A DNA stretch of 64,000 nucleotides, taken from assembly GCF_030376605.1 (NCBI RefSeq), contig NZ_JARRAE010000008.1, positions 100,421 through 164,420 of the forward strand. The letters run 5' to 3'. This DNA is from Pseudochrobactrum sp. sp1633. Lineage in GTDB: Bacteria > Pseudomonadota > Alphaproteobacteria > Rhizobiales > Rhizobiaceae. The notes under the pieces were generated by a model. It saw only the letters and a list, made by a program, of their open reading frames with translations, made no database searches and had not been told where the DNA came from. The position numbers were made by a program, and so were the translations under genes. Of the stretch, positions 63,655-64,000 are shown piece after piece (positions within the stretch are counted from its first letter, which is position 1; each line of letters begins with the position of its first letter).

Positions 63655-64000
63655 TTAACTGCCATAAACCAGTTTGTCCTGACGGGCGCGCAGTTCTGCG
63701 AGGCGGGAGCCGGCAGGCAGAGCCGCATTGTCATAGGTGATCAGCTCACCCTTTTTAATCGGCTTGAGCACTCTGGCGCCGGTCAGCATACCGCACGGAA
63801 TGGCTTTGGCCGCGCGGGCTTCACCGGCCGTCATGATCCATGCGCGGTAGCAATATTCGCCAATCGCATCGAGCGTTTCACCAATCGCCATATCTTTCTT
63901 GGCAACGGCTGCAACTTCAGCTACCGGCTTGTCCAACGGCACCATGTCCGGCTTGCCATAGAGCACAACGCGGGCGCAGGTCAGCGGCACTTCCAGCGAA
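63655..64000 (-). CDS. SAF-domain NAD(P)-dependent oxidoreductase, C-terminal end (partial)
   Basis: The frame runs off the right edge; only about the last 115 residues are visible, so the start near 63990 is not real. LTCARVVLYGKPDMVPLDKP, IGEYCYRAWIMT and the SAF-like end (CGMLTGARVLKPIKKGELIT, LRARQDKLVYGS) match the C-terminal part of oxidoreductases of the homoserine-dehydrogenase-like/SAF type found in Rhizobiales. These are sometimes annotated as FlgA-like because of the SAF domain. The cofactor domain lies outside the window. Confidence 0.62.
   Translation of the reverse strand, partial: SLEVPLTCARVVLYGKPDMVPLDKPVAEVAAVAKKDMAIGETLDAIGEYCYRAWIMTAGEARAAKAIPCGMLTGARVLKPIKKGELITYDNAALPAGSRLAELRARQDKLVYGS

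Overview
The window joins a horizontally acquired defence island (left edge to about 14,555) to a stretch of alphaproteobacterial chromosome (about 14,553 to the right edge). The backbone looks like a member of the Rhizobiales, most likely Brucellaceae (Brucella, Ochrobactrum or Pseudochrobactrum type). The reasons are the gene sets rpmH-rnpA-yidC-engB-argB, truA...dapE/dapD and uppP/NDUFA9-like/lepA, a three-gene proton-translocating transhydrogenase (pntAA-pntAB-pntB), an aa3-type cytochrome oxidase subunit IV, a FeeM-type acyl synthase and small DUF680-like secreted proteins. The genus is inferred from content only; no database search was run.

Island (1 to about 14,555). Bases 1-10,957 carry the 3' part of a type 1 BREX phage-defence operon on the plus strand: the end of brxC, then pglX (DNA adenine methyltransferase), a DUF262/DUF1524 (GmrSD/BrxU-like) modification-dependent restriction enzyme, pglZ and brxL. 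The first three junctions are 4-base ATGA overlaps and the last is a 5-base gap, so the genes are probably translationally coupled. brxA, brxB and most of brxC lie off the left edge. The brxL product is unusual: its BrxL-type AAA+ core is followed by a domain resembling the phospholipase-D-like C-terminal domain of eukaryotic MITD1 instead of the usual Lon protease domain. Bases 11,310-13,124 hold a decayed IS481-family element, with recognisable inverted ends, split by a deleted IS66-family remnant. A P4-type tyrosine integrase (13,160-14,368) sits next to the 3' end of tRNA-Leu(CAG), the presumed insertion site. The far end of the island is outside the window.

Backbone, 14.8-32.6 kb. A minus-strand run carries gpmA, dapB, an MsbA-like ABC exporter, glk, mepA, an epimerase-like protein, queG and a GST. 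After uppP come an NDUFA9-like protein (minus), lepA, a selenoprotein-W-like redox protein, rmuC (minus), and the def-fmt-GNAT-truA cluster (N-formyl group handling and tRNA pseudouridylation).

Backbone, 32.7-50 kb. dapE and dapD (lysine/diaminopimelate pathway) flank two tandem small secreted proteins. They are followed by a LOG-family protein, DUF817, a pyrimidine 5'-nucleotidase and an EamA transporter. Next comes the rpmH-rnpA-yidC-engB-argB block, which covers ribosomal protein L34, RNase P protein, membrane insertase, ribosome-assembly GTPase and arginine synthesis. RidA, a DUF4105 protein, an esterase-like hydrolase, a WD40 protein and a His-rich CobW metallochaperone complete the section.

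Backbone, 50-64 kb. This part holds a creatininase-family amidohydrolase, MarR and LacI regulators, a class I glutamine amidotransferase (PuuD-like), an SDR, a GGDEF-EAL protein, a FeeM-like acyl synthase, the oxidase subunit and the pnt operon. It ends with an exported ClpP-fold protein and the C-terminal end of a SAF-domain oxidoreductase cut by the right edge. Intergenic palindromic repeats of two related types lie beside dapE, dapD, argB and the creatininase gene. No CRISPR array, rRNA or riboswitch was recognised.
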